Shown piece by piece: positions 24,148-32,569 of a stretch of 64,000 bases of DNA. The stretch spans positions 124,001-188,000 of the forward strand of contig CALMYW010000393.1 in assembly GCA_937873665.1 (NCBI GenBank), written 5' to 3'. The first letter of the stretch is position 1. Every line of letters begins with the position of its first letter. The stretch is from an uncultured Sphingorhabdus sp. GTDB lineage: Bacteria > Pseudomonadota > Alphaproteobacteria > Sphingomonadales > Sphingomonadaceae. A model generated the notes under the pieces. That model did not search any database, was not told where the DNA came from, and saw only the letters and a list, made by a program, of their open reading frames with translations. The translations under genes were made by a program, and so were the position numbers.

Positions 24148-24798
24148 ATGACACTTCATGCCGACCTCTTCTTCTCGTTTCGCTCGCCTTATTCCTACCT
24201 CGCCATCGGACGATATCGTGCGATGGCGGAGGAATGGGGAATCGATATTGCGCTTCGTCCGGTCTATCCACTTGCCATTCGCGAGCCAGATTTCTTCGAG
24301 CGGAACCACCCTAACTGGCTGCGCTACACCTTTACCGACATGATGCGGGTCGCTCAATATCACGGCATAGCATTCGGCCCGCCCCGTCCCGATCCGATCG
24401 TACAGAACGTTGTGACGCGGCAGATTTCCGAGGATCAGCCCTATATATATCGCCTGACGCGTATCGGGCAGGCAGCGGCGCGTCGGGGCAAGGGTTTGGG
24501 TTTTGCACATGAGGCCGCCAAGCTGATCTGGGGCGGAGCGGAAAACTGGCACGAAGGCGATCATCTGGCGGGTGCCGCCGAGCGAGCCGGTCTTGACCTT
24601 GCCGAACTGGATGCTGAGGCTCTGAACGACGCAGAAGCGCTTGACGCAGAAATCCATGCCAACCAGGCCGCACTCGAAGCAGGCGGCCATTGGGGAGTGC
24701 CAACGCTGGTGTTTGAAAGTGAGCCCTTTTTTGGGCAAGACCGGATTGAAATGGCGCTATGGCGGATGCAGCAAAAGGGACTTCAAAAACGCGGTTAG
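24148..24798 (+). CDS. DsbA-fold 2-hydroxychromene-2-carboxylate isomerase-like protein
   Basis: Thioredoxin/DsbA-fold protein of the kappa-GST family. The start HADLFFSFRSPYSYLAIGRY has SPYS in place of a CxxC, the mark of the isomerase (NahD-like) subgroup that binds glutathione instead of making disulfides. The end GGHWGVPTLVFESEPFFGQDRIE is the family cis-proline (GVPT) and substrate region. 216 residues. No aromatic-degradation genes are nearby, so the native substrate is uncertain. Its stop overlaps the stop of the convergent transporter gene by 4 nt (TTAG). Confidence 0.85.
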   Translation: MTLHADLFFSFRSPYSYLAIGRYRAMAEEWGIDIALRPVYPLAIREPDFFERNHPNWLRYTFTDMMRVAQYHGIAFGPPRPDPIVQNVVTRQISEDQPYIYRLTRIGQAAARRGKGLGFAHEAAKLIWGGAENWHEGDHLAGAAERAGLDLAELDAEALNDAEALDAEIHANQAALEAGGHWGVPTLVFESEPFFGQDRIEMALWRMQQKGLQKRG

Positions 24799-26354
24799 TC
24801 AGGCAGGTGCTGCGGAGGTTCGAGCTCGGGTTTGACGGGCTTTATCAGCAAGACCAGCGGCAGGAACGCGAGCACCATATAGAACATCAGCTGGAAGTCG
24901 CTCAGATAGGCAATCATTGCCGCTTGCCGGTTTATCTCCAGGTCCAGAACGCGCATCACGGCATCGCCGAGTACGCCGAAGCGGTCGGCTGTTGACGGAT
25001 CGATTACGTCAAAGCTGGATGAGGTAATCCTGCCGCCCAATTCTTCATGGTTGATTTGCATGCTGCGTGTCAGCATCGTGACGCTGATTGAAATACCCAA
25101 ACTACCGCCCAGACTGCGGGCGAGATAGAGCAGGCTGGAGGCATCGGTGCGTACCGACAAGGGCAGGGTGGAAAAGGCAATGACGTTGGTGGGCATGAAG
25201 GTCACGCCCATGCCAAAGCCCTGCAGCAGGCCAACGGTGATGAAGTGCCAAGCCCCCATTTCGATGGCCCAACCGGTCATCAGCCACATCGACAGCGCGA
25301 CGAGTGAAAAGCCCGAAAAAATGATCCAGCGAATGTCGAGGAAGGTGACCAACCGGCCAGCCACCACCATCCCGATCAATATCCCAATCCCGCGCGGGGC
25401 AAGCAGCGCGCCGGTGTCGAATACGGTGTAGCCATAGATGTTCTGCAGCATAGGCGGCAGCAATGCGAAAATGCCATACATCATCAGGCCAATCAACGAC
25501 CCGAACATCAGCGCGGTCAGGAAGTTACCGTTGGTGATCATATTGGGATCGAATAACGGCTTTTTGGTCGTCATGCTGTGGATGGCGAACATCCAGAATG
25601 CAGCGATCGCAACACCCAGCTCAATGATGATTTCCCAGCTTTCGAACCAGTCTTCATGCTGGCCACGATCGAGCATCAATTGCAAGGAGGCCAGGCCAAG
25701 CGCGAGCATCGCAAAGCCGAAAACGTCGAGCTTTCTCTCGGTAACCGGGCGCGATGGCAATAACCACCAGAGCAAGGCCAATGTTGGAATGCCGATGGGC
25801 AGATTGATGTAGAAGACCCAGCGCCAGTTATAGCTTTCAGTCAGCCACCCACCGATCATCGGTCCGAAAATGGGGGCAATCATAATACCCATGCCCCAGA
25901 CCTGCATCGCGCGTGGCGCTTTTTCCGGCGGATTGATATCCAGCAATATGGTCTGGGAAAGCGGGCCGATAAAGGCGGCGCATATCCCCTGCAGGATACG
26001 GAACAGAACCATTTGTGTGAGGCTGGTCGCGATGCCGCACAGCATCGACGTCACGATAAAACCGGCAACGGCAAACAGAAACAGCCGGCGGGATCCGACA
26101 CGATCCGAAAGCCATCCAGCCGCAGGCATCGCCACGGCGCTTGCCAGGATATAGCTGGTCAATACCCATGTGACGCTGTCGATGGTCGCGCCCAGGCTGG
26201 TCTGCATATGGGGTATTGCGACATTGGCGATGGTGGAATCGAGGATCTGGATAATCGACGCGCCCATGACGGCAACGGTCAGCAAACCCCGATGCTCGAC
26301 GGGTAGCGCTGCCTTGCCCGGGGTGTAGTTACTTGCTGGTGTCGATGCGGACAT
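24795..26354 (-). CDS. DHA2-family MFS drug efflux transporter (EmrB-like)
   Basis: Proton-driven inner-membrane drug exporter with 14 predicted helices (519 residues). Motifs: IIQILDSTIANVAIPHM in helix 1, the SAVAMPAAGWLSDRVGSRR loop (motif A, DRVGSRR), GICAAFIGPLSQTILLD and the helix-5 region PIFGPMIGGWLTES (motif C). It follows the HlyD-like gene with a 26-nt overlap and lies under the MarR gene, so the three form one operon for a tripartite pump; the outer-membrane partner is not in the window. Confidence 0.93.
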   Translation of the reverse strand: MSASTPASNYTPGKAALPVEHRGLLTVAVMGASIIQILDSTIANVAIPHMQTSLGATIDSVTWVLTSYILASAVAMPAAGWLSDRVGSRRLFLFAVAGFIVTSMLCGIATSLTQMVLFRILQGICAAFIGPLSQTILLDINPPEKAPRAMQVWGMGIMIAPIFGPMIGGWLTESYNWRWVFYINLPIGIPTLALLWWLLPSRPVTERKLDVFGFAMLALGLASLQLMLDRGQHEDWFESWEIIIELGVAIAAFWMFAIHSMTTKKPLFDPNMITNGNFLTALMFGSLIGLMMYGIFALLPPMLQNIYGYTVFDTGALLAPRGIGILIGMVVAGRLVTFLDIRWIIFSGFSLVALSMWLMTGWAIEMGAWHFITVGLLQGFGMGVTFMPTNVIAFSTLPLSVRTDASSLLYLARSLGGSLGISISVTMLTRSMQINHEELGGRITSSSFDVIDPSTADRFGVLGDAVMRVLDLEINRQAAMIAYLSDFQLMFYMVLAFLPLVLLIKPVKPELEPPQHLPD

Positions 26355-27387
26355 AGGCCGACAATCCGGCGATCATTTGCCGCTTTGGCTTTTCGAGAAT
26401 TTCGATCCGTACCGGAACGCGCTGTGTGACCTTTACCCAATTGCCACTGGCATTTTGTGCCGGAAGAACCGAGAATTCAGAGCCAGTGCCTGCGCCGATG
26501 CTAGCGACACGGCCTTTGATCTTGAGGCCGGGATAGGCGTCAAAGCTGACTTTGGCGGGTTGGCCCACGCGCATTTTGGCGAGGTCTGTTTCCTTGAAGT
26601 TGGCTTCTACCCAGCCATTGCCATCTGTGACGATCGTCAATGCAGGCAGGCCTTGCACCATCATCTGGCCATATTGCAGCCGGTCTGCCTGGCTAACAAT
26701 GCCGCTGGCAGGTGCGCGAATTTCGGTTTTGGATAGGTCAAGCAGCGCCTTGTCGCGCTGGACCTGTCCGGCAAGCACGCCCGGGTTTACACCGGGAGCC
26801 GCTGCGCCGGTGGCAAGGGCAGCGCGCGCCATTTTTGCGTCTGCTTCGGCACCGGCCAGTTTGCTGCGGGCCGTCGACAGCGCATGTTCAGCTGCCTGCA
26901 GACGGGCCTTGGTGGTGAAGCCGCTCTGCATCAGCGACGACTGACGCTTATACTCTTCAGTAAAAAAGGCGACATCATCGCGCGCAGCCTGAATGTCGAC
27001 GCCGCTATTGCCGAGGTCCGTTTCGAGCGTCACTACTTTCACCTGTGCGGCGGCAATCGATGCCTCTGCTTGGGCAATCGCAATCTTGAATGGTTCGGGG
27101 TCTATGCGAAACAGCAGGTCGCCTGCGTTGACATGCTGGTTTTCCTTTACGCCGACTTCGACAATCCGGCCCCCGACTTCGGCGGCGACCGAAACCTTGT
27201 CCTGCTGCACATAGGCATTGTCGGTTGAGACATAATGGTCATTGGCAAGATAATAGGCGATGCCACCGACCAGCAGGAGCAATGGAACTGATACCATTGC
27301 CAGCAAGCGCAACCATTTGCGCGGATGCTTTAGCGGTTGTGACTCCATTTGCGCGCTGGGCTTCATTTGGGCATCGGCTTCAGCCAT
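26329..27387 (-). CDS. HlyD-family periplasmic adaptor (EmrA-like)
   Basis: Membrane-fusion protein linking the inner-membrane pump to an outer-membrane channel. Starting MAEADAQMKPS at 27387, the 352-residue protein has one N-terminal membrane helix (LLAMVSVPLLLLVGGIAYYLA), a biotinyl-lipoyl half-motif VSAEVGGRIVEVGVKENQHV, a helical hairpin, and the second half GWVEANFKETDLAKMRVGQPA of the beta barrel. The start overlaps the MarR stop by 8 nt and is supported by GGAGG upstream; an in-frame start 78 nt further upstream lies in the MarR gene. Confidence 0.92.
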   Translation of the reverse strand: MAEADAQMKPSAQMESQPLKHPRKWLRLLAMVSVPLLLLVGGIAYYLANDHYVSTDNAYVQQDKVSVAAEVGGRIVEVGVKENQHVNAGDLLFRIDPEPFKIAIAQAEASIAAAQVKVVTLETDLGNSGVDIQAARDDVAFFTEEYKRQSSLMQSGFTTKARLQAAEHALSTARSKLAGAEADAKMARAALATGAAAPGVNPGVLAGQVQRDKALLDLSKTEIRAPASGIVSQADRLQYGQMMVQGLPALTIVTDGNGWVEANFKETDLAKMRVGQPAKVSFDAYPGLKIKGRVASIGAGTGSEFSVLPAQNASGNWVKVTQRVPVRIEILEKPKRQMIAGLSAYVRIDTSK

Positions 27388-27820
27388 TGGCGGCCTCCGG
27401 TGCTTTGCGGGTAAGGTTGAGGCGGATGGTGTCGAGCATTGCTTCAAGATTAGCTTGCTGGGCATCGTTCAAACCCGAAACGGCATCGGCAAACAATTCA
27501 GTGGCGAGCGGCTTCAGGTCTTCGAGGCGCGATTCGCCTGACGCTGTCAGATAGACGCGCCATGCACGGCGATCGCTTGGGTCAGCGCGGCGCTCGACCA
27601 GACCTGCATCCTGCATCCTGTCAATCATGCGGCCCAATGTAATCGGTTCGACATCCATCATTTCGGCGAGCGCGACCTGTGTGCTGCCTCCGAAGCGGTT
27701 TAGAAGCCCCAGCACCCGCCATTGTGGGCGGGTAATGCCTTTGGTCCGGACACGCTCGTCAAATGCGCGACGCATAAGCCGCGCTGTATCGCCAATCAGG
27801 AAACCAAGATCTTCGCTCAT
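27380..27820 (-). CDS. MarR-family transcriptional regulator
   Basis: Winged-helix repressor, likely of its own efflux operon. The protein from MSEDLGFLIGDTARLM (146 residues) has the MarR fold: ITRPQWRVLGLLNRFGGSTQVALAEMM (recognition helix), GRMIDRMQDAGLVERRADPSDRR (wing, with the D-x-R-D/A motif) and a helical C-terminus. An ATG 36 nt upstream is possible, but the operator palindrome would then be inside the gene, so I prefer 27820. No clear ribosome site precedes this ATG, and a -10-like TATTAT lies just upstream, suggesting a leaderless transcript. Confidence 0.9.
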   Translation of the reverse strand: MSEDLGFLIGDTARLMRRAFDERVRTKGITRPQWRVLGLLNRFGGSTQVALAEMMDVEPITLGRMIDRMQDAGLVERRADPSDRRAWRVYLTASGESRLEDLKPLATELFADAVSGLNDAQQANLEAMLDTIRLNLTRKAPEAANG

Positions 27821-27829
27821 AGGCACTGA

Positions 27830-27851
27830 TATAATAGCAATGCTTATTATA
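27830..27851. promoter_or_regulatory. MarR operator palindrome
   Basis: TATAATA-gcaatgct-TATTATA has perfect 7-bp arms, and the middle AGCA-a-TGCT continues the symmetry apart from one extra base. It overlaps the -10 region of the marR-emrAB operon and lies 10 bp before the MarR start, the normal place for autorepression. It may also affect the divergent hydrolase promoter. Confidence 0.75.
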
Positions 27852-27868
27852 GGCAATGCTCCAACTGC

Positions 27869-27897
27869 TTGCCTTGATACGTTGCTCTGCGTAACTT
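27869..27897 (+). promoter_or_regulatory. candidate promoter of a leaderless hydrolase gene
   Basis: TTGCCT (27869-27874) and TAACTT (27892-27897) are 17 bp apart and the -10 ends six bases before the ATG at 27904, so transcription would begin at or next to the start codon. No ribosome site is visible upstream. Confidence 0.5.
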
Positions 27898-27903
27898 GGC
27901 CTC

Positions 27904-28656
27904 ATGCAAAACTGGATATTCAAAACCGTCGACGGCATCGCCATCCATGTACGTGAAGTCGGGGAAGGCAGGCCCGTTATTCTGTTGCACGGCTATTTCA
28001 GCGAAGCGGAAACCAATTGGATCAAATATGGTCATGCGGCTCTCCTGGCTGAGGCTGGATTTCGCGTAATCATGCCAGACCTGCGCGCGCACGGGCTCAG
28101 CGACAAACCGCATGATCCGGCACATTATCCCAAGGACATATTGGCCGACGACCAACTTGCTTTGATCGACCATCTCGGCCTTAGTGATTTCGATCTGGGG
28201 GGCTATTCGCTGGGTGGACGAACAGTGGCGAGGATGCTCGCAAAAGGATGTCGTCCGCGACGTGTGGTGATTTCAGGCATGGGCCTCGAAGGACTGGCCG
28301 ATACTGGCAAACGCGCCGGGCATTTTCGCCATGTACTCGAAAATCTGGGAAAGCATGAACGCGGATCGCCTGCGTTCATGGCCGAAGCATTTCTGAAAAC
28401 GACGGGTGGCGATCCGGTGGCGTTATTGCGCATATTGGACACTTTCGTTGATACACCGGTTGACCTTCTTGCCCGCTTTGACTTGCCGATTGGTGTGGTC
28501 TGCGGAGAAGATGACAACGATAATGGTTCTGCAACTGCGCTGGCCCGAACATTGCCCCAGGGCCGGTTGATTTCAGTACCGGGCAATCACATGAGCGCTG
28601 TAATCAAACCCGAATTGGGAGAGGTCATCAGGGATTATTTGCTGGAGGCTTTGTGA
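27904..28656 (+). CDS. alpha/beta hydrolase
   Basis: Esterase-like enzyme of unknown substrate. The 250-residue protein has the fold markers VILLHGYFSEAE (oxyanion HG), PDLRAHGLSD, the nucleophile elbow GGYSLGG with Ser102, the acid in GVVCGEDDN and the histidine in VPGNHMSAV near the end: all triad elements are present. The ATG has no obvious ribosome site. The stop overlaps the ATG of the next membrane gene by 1 nt. Confidence 0.88.
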   Translation: MQNWIFKTVDGIAIHVREVGEGRPVILLHGYFSEAETNWIKYGHAALLAEAGFRVIMPDLRAHGLSDKPHDPAHYPKDILADDQLALIDHLGLSDFDLGGYSLGGRTVARMLAKGCRPRRVVISGMGLEGLADTGKRAGHFRHVLENLGKHERGSPAFMAEAFLKTTGGDPVALLRILDTFVDTPVDLLARFDLPIGVVCGEDDNDNGSATALARTLPQGRLISVPGNHMSAVIKPELGEVIRDYLLEAL

Positions 28657-29183
28657 TGGAGGAGACGCCAATCGAAAAAGGCTTTTGGCGTTTCTGGTTG
28701 TCAGGGTTGATGCTGTTTGCCGTTATGATCGTCCTGAACCCGTCGATATCGAACAGCATTGCGCCGACAGGCATATCCGACCATCAGGCAGCGGCAACTG
28801 CAGCCAGGGTGGATGCCATCCAGTCGGCGTGGCGGGCGGATAGAGTGTTGTGGCTGGCGCGGGTCAGCATGGCGATCGATCTGGTTTTCATAGCCGTATA
28901 TAGTTGGGGTGCCTGGCTTGGCGGCAAGACAATGCGTTCAGAAAGTGCCCCCGGCTTGTCGCGGCTCGGGATAGTCATCATGGTCGCTTCAGCTCTGTTC
29001 TGCGTGACAGACTATGCCGAAACAATCTCTCAATTCATCCAGGTTATGCGCTATGAAGGCAGCGATGCGCTGGCCGGACTGGCGGCCGCGGTACGCCCAT
29101 TGAAGACGGTGGCTTGGCTGGTCACTTTCGTCGGTCTGTTAGCAGCACTCCTGCTTCGACAAATGGCGCGCAGGGACTCTTGA
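28656..29183 (+). CDS. four-helix membrane protein coupled to the hydrolase
   Basis: Not recognised. The product (about 175 residues) has about four membrane helices: residues 14-31, 66-84, 103-122 and 145-165, with a soluble stretch (about 32-62, ISDHQAAATAARVDAIQSAW) between the first two. Its ATG overlaps the hydrolase stop (GTGATGG), so translation is coupled and the two may work together. No known family could be assigned by eye. Confidence 0.7.
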   Translation: MEETPIEKGFWRFWLSGLMLFAVMIVLNPSISNSIAPTGISDHQAAATAARVDAIQSAWRADRVLWLARVSMAIDLVFIAVYSWGAWLGGKTMRSESAPGLSRLGIVIMVASALFCVTDYAETISQFIQVMRYEGSDALAGLAAAVRPLKTVAWLVTFVGLLAALLLRQMARRDS

Positions 29184-29241
29184 CCAAATCGGCCAGCAGG
29201 CGCAGTGCTGTATCATATATAGATCTCTGGGGAGTTTTCAG

Positions 29242-31050
29242 ATGAATAAATTCATATCGTCAGTCGCACTCGCGGCTGCGCTTCTTGCAACTCCAGTTGC
29301 GGCGCAGGATGCGCCTTCTGTCGCTGATGCTGAAGCCTTTATCGCGAAGGCAGAAAAAGATCTGTTCGATTTTTCCATCGAAGCCGGTCGGGTTTACTGG
29401 GTCAACGCCACCCATATCACCGATGATACCGATGCCCTGGCAGCGAAATATGGCGAGATTGGCACCGAAAAGTCGGTTCAATATGCGCTGGAAGCCGCAA
29501 AGTTCCAGAATGTCGCAGGCCTCTCCGCTGAGACACGGCGGAAGCTTGATATTTTGCGTGGCGGCCTTGTTCTGCCAGCGCCGACCAAAGCGGGAGCTGC
29601 TGCCGAGCTAAGCACCATCGCAACCAAGCTGAATTCGACCTATGGCAAGGGGAAAGGCACGCTCAAGGGCAAGGAAATCAACGGCTCCGACATTGAAGCG
29701 GAAATGGGCACCAACCGGAACCCCGAAGAGCTGAAGGAAATGTGGACCAGCTGGCACGACAATGTCGGTAAGCCGATGGGCAAGGATTATGCCCGCATGG
29801 TCGAAATTGCCAATGAAGGAGCGAACGAGCTGGGCTTCAAGGACGTCGGTGCCATGTGGCGTTCGGGCTATGATATGCCCGCCGATGATTTTGCCAAACT
29901 GACCGACAAGCTTTGGCTCGAGGTGAAACCGCTTTACGATGAACTGCACACCTACACGCGGAACAAGCTGAACGCGGAATATGGAGATGCGGTACAACCC
30001 AAAACCGGACCGATCCGCGCTGACTTGCTCGGCAATATGTGGGCACAGGAATGGGGTGGCATTTACGATATTGTAGCGCCTGCAGGTGCCGGTGATATCG
30101 GTTATGATATTGGCGATCTGCTGAAAGCCAAGAATATCGACGAAATCGGCATGGTGAAAATCGGCGAGGGCTTCTTCTCGTCGCTGGGCTTCGACCCGCT
30201 GCCAAAAAGTTTTTATGACCGCTCACAATTTCTCAAGCCGCGCGATCGGGAAGTGGTCTGTCACGCTTCGGCCTGGGATATCGACAATGTCGATGATCTG
30301 CGCATCAAGATGTGCATAAAGGTCAACAGCAGCGATTTCGTGACCATTCATCACGAGTTGGGCCACAATTATTATCAGCGGGCCTATAACAAGCAAAGCT
30401 ATCTGCATCTGAATGGTGCGAATGATGGCTTCCATGAAGCGATTGGTGATGCCATTGCGCTGTCGATAACACCGGAATATCTGGTGCAGATCGGCCTGCT
30501 CGATAAATCGAAGGTACCCAGTGCGGATAAGGACACTGGCCTGTTGCTGCGTCAGGCTATGGACAAGGTGGCATTCCTGCCCTTTGGTCTGCTCGTCGAC
30601 AAATGGCGTTGGGGCGTGTTCAACGGAACGATCACTCCGGCAAACTACAACAAGGGCTGGACTGACCTTCGTCGGCAGTATCAGGGCATTGTTCCGCCGG
30701 TTGAACGTCCTGCAGATGCCTTCGATCCGGGGGCAAAATACCATATCCCGGGTAACACGCCTTACACCCGCTATTTCCTGGCCCGCATCCTGCAATTCCA
30801 GTTCTACAAGGCCGCCTGCGATGCCGCTGGCTGGAAAGGACCGCTGCACCGTTGTTCCTTCTATGGCAACAAAGAGGTCGGCCAGAAGTTGAATGCGATG
30901 CTCGAAATGGGCGCATCCAAGCCGTGGCCAGACGCACTCGAAGCCTTCACCGGAAGCCGCGAAATGTCGGGCAAGGCGATGATCGAATATTTTAAACCCT
31001 TGATGGATTGGTTGAAAAAGCAGAATAAGGGGCAGAAGAAGGGCTGGTAA
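29242..31050 (+). CDS. secreted M2-family dipeptidyl carboxypeptidase (ACE-like)
   Basis: Zinc metallopeptidase of family M2 (angiotensin-converting enzyme-like), which removes dipeptides from peptide C-termini. The 602-residue protein has a signal peptide (MNKFISSVALAAALLATPVAA-Q), the zinc motif HELGH with His371, Glu372 and His375, the third ligand glutamate in GFHEAIGDA, and the GNMWAQEWGGIYD region typical of the family. Likely periplasmic, in peptide breakdown. M2 enzymes are best known in animals; bacterial members occur in some proteobacteria. GGGGAG precedes the ATG. Confidence 0.92.
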   Translation: MNKFISSVALAAALLATPVAAQDAPSVADAEAFIAKAEKDLFDFSIEAGRVYWVNATHITDDTDALAAKYGEIGTEKSVQYALEAAKFQNVAGLSAETRRKLDILRGGLVLPAPTKAGAAAELSTIATKLNSTYGKGKGTLKGKEINGSDIEAEMGTNRNPEELKEMWTSWHDNVGKPMGKDYARMVEIANEGANELGFKDVGAMWRSGYDMPADDFAKLTDKLWLEVKPLYDELHTYTRNKLNAEYGDAVQPKTGPIRADLLGNMWAQEWGGIYDIVAPAGAGDIGYDIGDLLKAKNIDEIGMVKIGEGFFSSLGFDPLPKSFYDRSQFLKPRDREVVCHASAWDIDNVDDLRIKMCIKVNSSDFVTIHHELGHNYYQRAYNKQSYLHLNGANDGFHEAIGDAIALSITPEYLVQIGLLDKSKVPSADKDTGLLLRQAMDKVAFLPFGLLVDKWRWGVFNGTITPANYNKGWTDLRRQYQGIVPPVERPADAFDPGAKYHIPGNTPYTRYFLARILQFQFYKAACDAAGWKGPLHRCSFYGNKEVGQKLNAMLEMGASKPWPDALEAFTGSREMSGKAMIEYFKPLMDWLKKQNKGQKKGW

Positions 31051-31073
31051 AGCTCGGAGGAGGAAATGGCGCC

Positions 31074-31769
31074 ATGCGTAAATCGATAGCCTGCCTTGGT
31101 TTGGCACTTTCGATACCGGGCGCCGTTTCCGCCCAGTCAGTCAATTATCAGTCGCAGTTGCTGCAGGGCGAAGTTGTTCTCAACATCTCGGGGTCTGGAA
31201 GTTATACGCAAAGGGGCAATATTGTCTATCTGAGCGGACAGATGGTCTCGGATGCCGCCAGCGCGGTCGATGCCGATGCCCTGAACCAGCAGAATTTTGA
31301 TATGCTGGTCAACAGCCTTGGTACAATGGGCGTCAGCCCGGCGCAGATCAGGAAAACCAAAACGGCACCATCCAGCCAACCAACAGCGGGGCAGGCGCGG
31401 TCGGTTTGGCATATTTACATCGATCTTTATGACCAGACTCGTCTCAGCGAAGTGATTTCGTCGATGGAGGGTGCCGAGGTGCGGTCGATCCAGCCGCCGC
31501 AATATGATGTAACTGACCGCAACGCACTGCTGACTTTCGCCCGCCAGCGCGCAATCGACGATGCCAAGCGACAGGCGGATGCTTATGCAACAGCACTCAC
31601 TATGGTAGTACGGCGCATAACGCGGATAGAGGAAGTATCATCAGGGGTGTCGACGACGCCCAATGGTGGTTCGGTCAACGAAGGCGATGTTGTTGCCAAT
31701 GCCAATGTAAAGATCGACATTGTGTTCGGGCCGATGTTCAATTCGGCACCTGCACCCGGTACGCCCTGA
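31074..31769 (+). CDS. secreted SIMPL-domain protein
   Basis: Periplasmic SIMPL (DUF541) protein of unknown role. The 231-residue product has a signal peptide (MRKSIACLGLALSIPGAVSA-Q) and the SIMPL core: VVLNISGSGSYTQRGN, the helical AASAVDADALNQQNFDMLVNSL and ALLTFARQRAIDDAKRQADAYA, ending VDIVFGPMF. It lies 23 nt after the M2 peptidase gene in the same direction, so they may share a transcript. The ribosome site GGAGGAGG lies 15 nt upstream of the ATG. Confidence 0.82.
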   Translation: MRKSIACLGLALSIPGAVSAQSVNYQSQLLQGEVVLNISGSGSYTQRGNIVYLSGQMVSDAASAVDADALNQQNFDMLVNSLGTMGVSPAQIRKTKTAPSSQPTAGQARSVWHIYIDLYDQTRLSEVISSMEGAEVRSIQPPQYDVTDRNALLTFARQRAIDDAKRQADAYATALTMVVRRITRIEEVSSGVSTTPNGGSVNEGDVVANANVKIDIVFGPMFNSAPAPGTP

Positions 31770-31778
31770 AAGCAGCGG

Positions 31779-32561
31779 TCAGGCGTTCCTTGCCATCAAG
31801 CCGCCGTCTACAGGGATGACGGCGCCCGTGATGAAGCTGGCGGCGGGTAGAACAAGACTGAGCGTCATGTGCGCCACCTCTTCGGGCCACGCATAGCGGC
31901 GCAGTGCGGTGCGGCGTTTGGCGTAAAGCATCTTGTCGTCTTCGGGTACATTGTTGGTCATGCCGGTCCGGATCGGCCCGGGGCAGATGCAGTTGACGGT
32001 GATGCCCTCCTTGCCCAAATCGACAGCCATGCCGCGTGTCAGACCGGTTACTCCGGTCTTGGCTGCGACATAGGGCGTATCGCCGGGGGTGGCGCCTAGC
32101 CCTTCGGTGGAAGCGATATTGACGATACGGGCGGCGTCGCTCTTGCGCAGCCAAGGAAGCGCAGCGCGCACCGTGCGTTGGTGAGCGGTCAGCAGAATGG
32201 CCAGTGCGCGGTCCCAGATTGCATCATATTCGTCCGCAGCATCTAGAGGGCAGAATGCAGAGATGCCGGCATTGTTGACAAGGATATCGATGCCCCCAAA
32301 ATCATTGGCAACATTCGCGATCACCGACTTGATCGCATCGTGATTTGAAACATCCAGGGCATAGGCGTTCGCTGTACCACTATTAGCTTTGATCTCGGCT
32401 ACAACCGCATCGCACGCCGCCTGATCCAAATCCGTGACTGCAACCTTGGCGCCTTCGCTGGCGAACAGGATGGCGGTCGCCCGCCCCATGCCGCTGGCTG
32501 CTCCGGTAATTATAGCCGTGCGGCCTGCAATCGAGCGCGACAATGGGGGGCATATTTCCAT
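31779..32561 (-). CDS. short-chain dehydrogenase/reductase
   Basis: NAD(P)-dependent oxidoreductase of the SDR family, substrate unknown. The 260-residue protein has TGAASGMGRAT (cofactor loop), NNAGIS, the catalytic Ser in NIASTEG and the YVAAK motif (Tyr/Lys pair), and a PVDGGLMARNA ending typical of classical SDRs. The Asp in VTDLDQAA after strand 2 favours NAD over NADP. Its start lies 8 nt after the AMP nucleosidase stop with GAGGATTATC before the ATG. Confidence 0.9.
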   Translation of the reverse strand: MEICPPLSRSIAGRTAIITGAASGMGRATAILFASEGAKVAVTDLDQAACDAVVAEIKANSGTANAYALDVSNHDAIKSVIANVANDFGGIDILVNNAGISAFCPLDAADEYDAIWDRALAILLTAHQRTVRAALPWLRKSDAARIVNIASTEGLGATPGDTPYVAAKTGVTGLTRGMAVDLGKEGITVNCICPGPIRTGMTNNVPEDDKMLYAKRRTALRRYAWPEEVAHMTLSLVLPAASFITGAVIPVDGGLMARNA

Positions 32562-32569
32562 GATAATCC

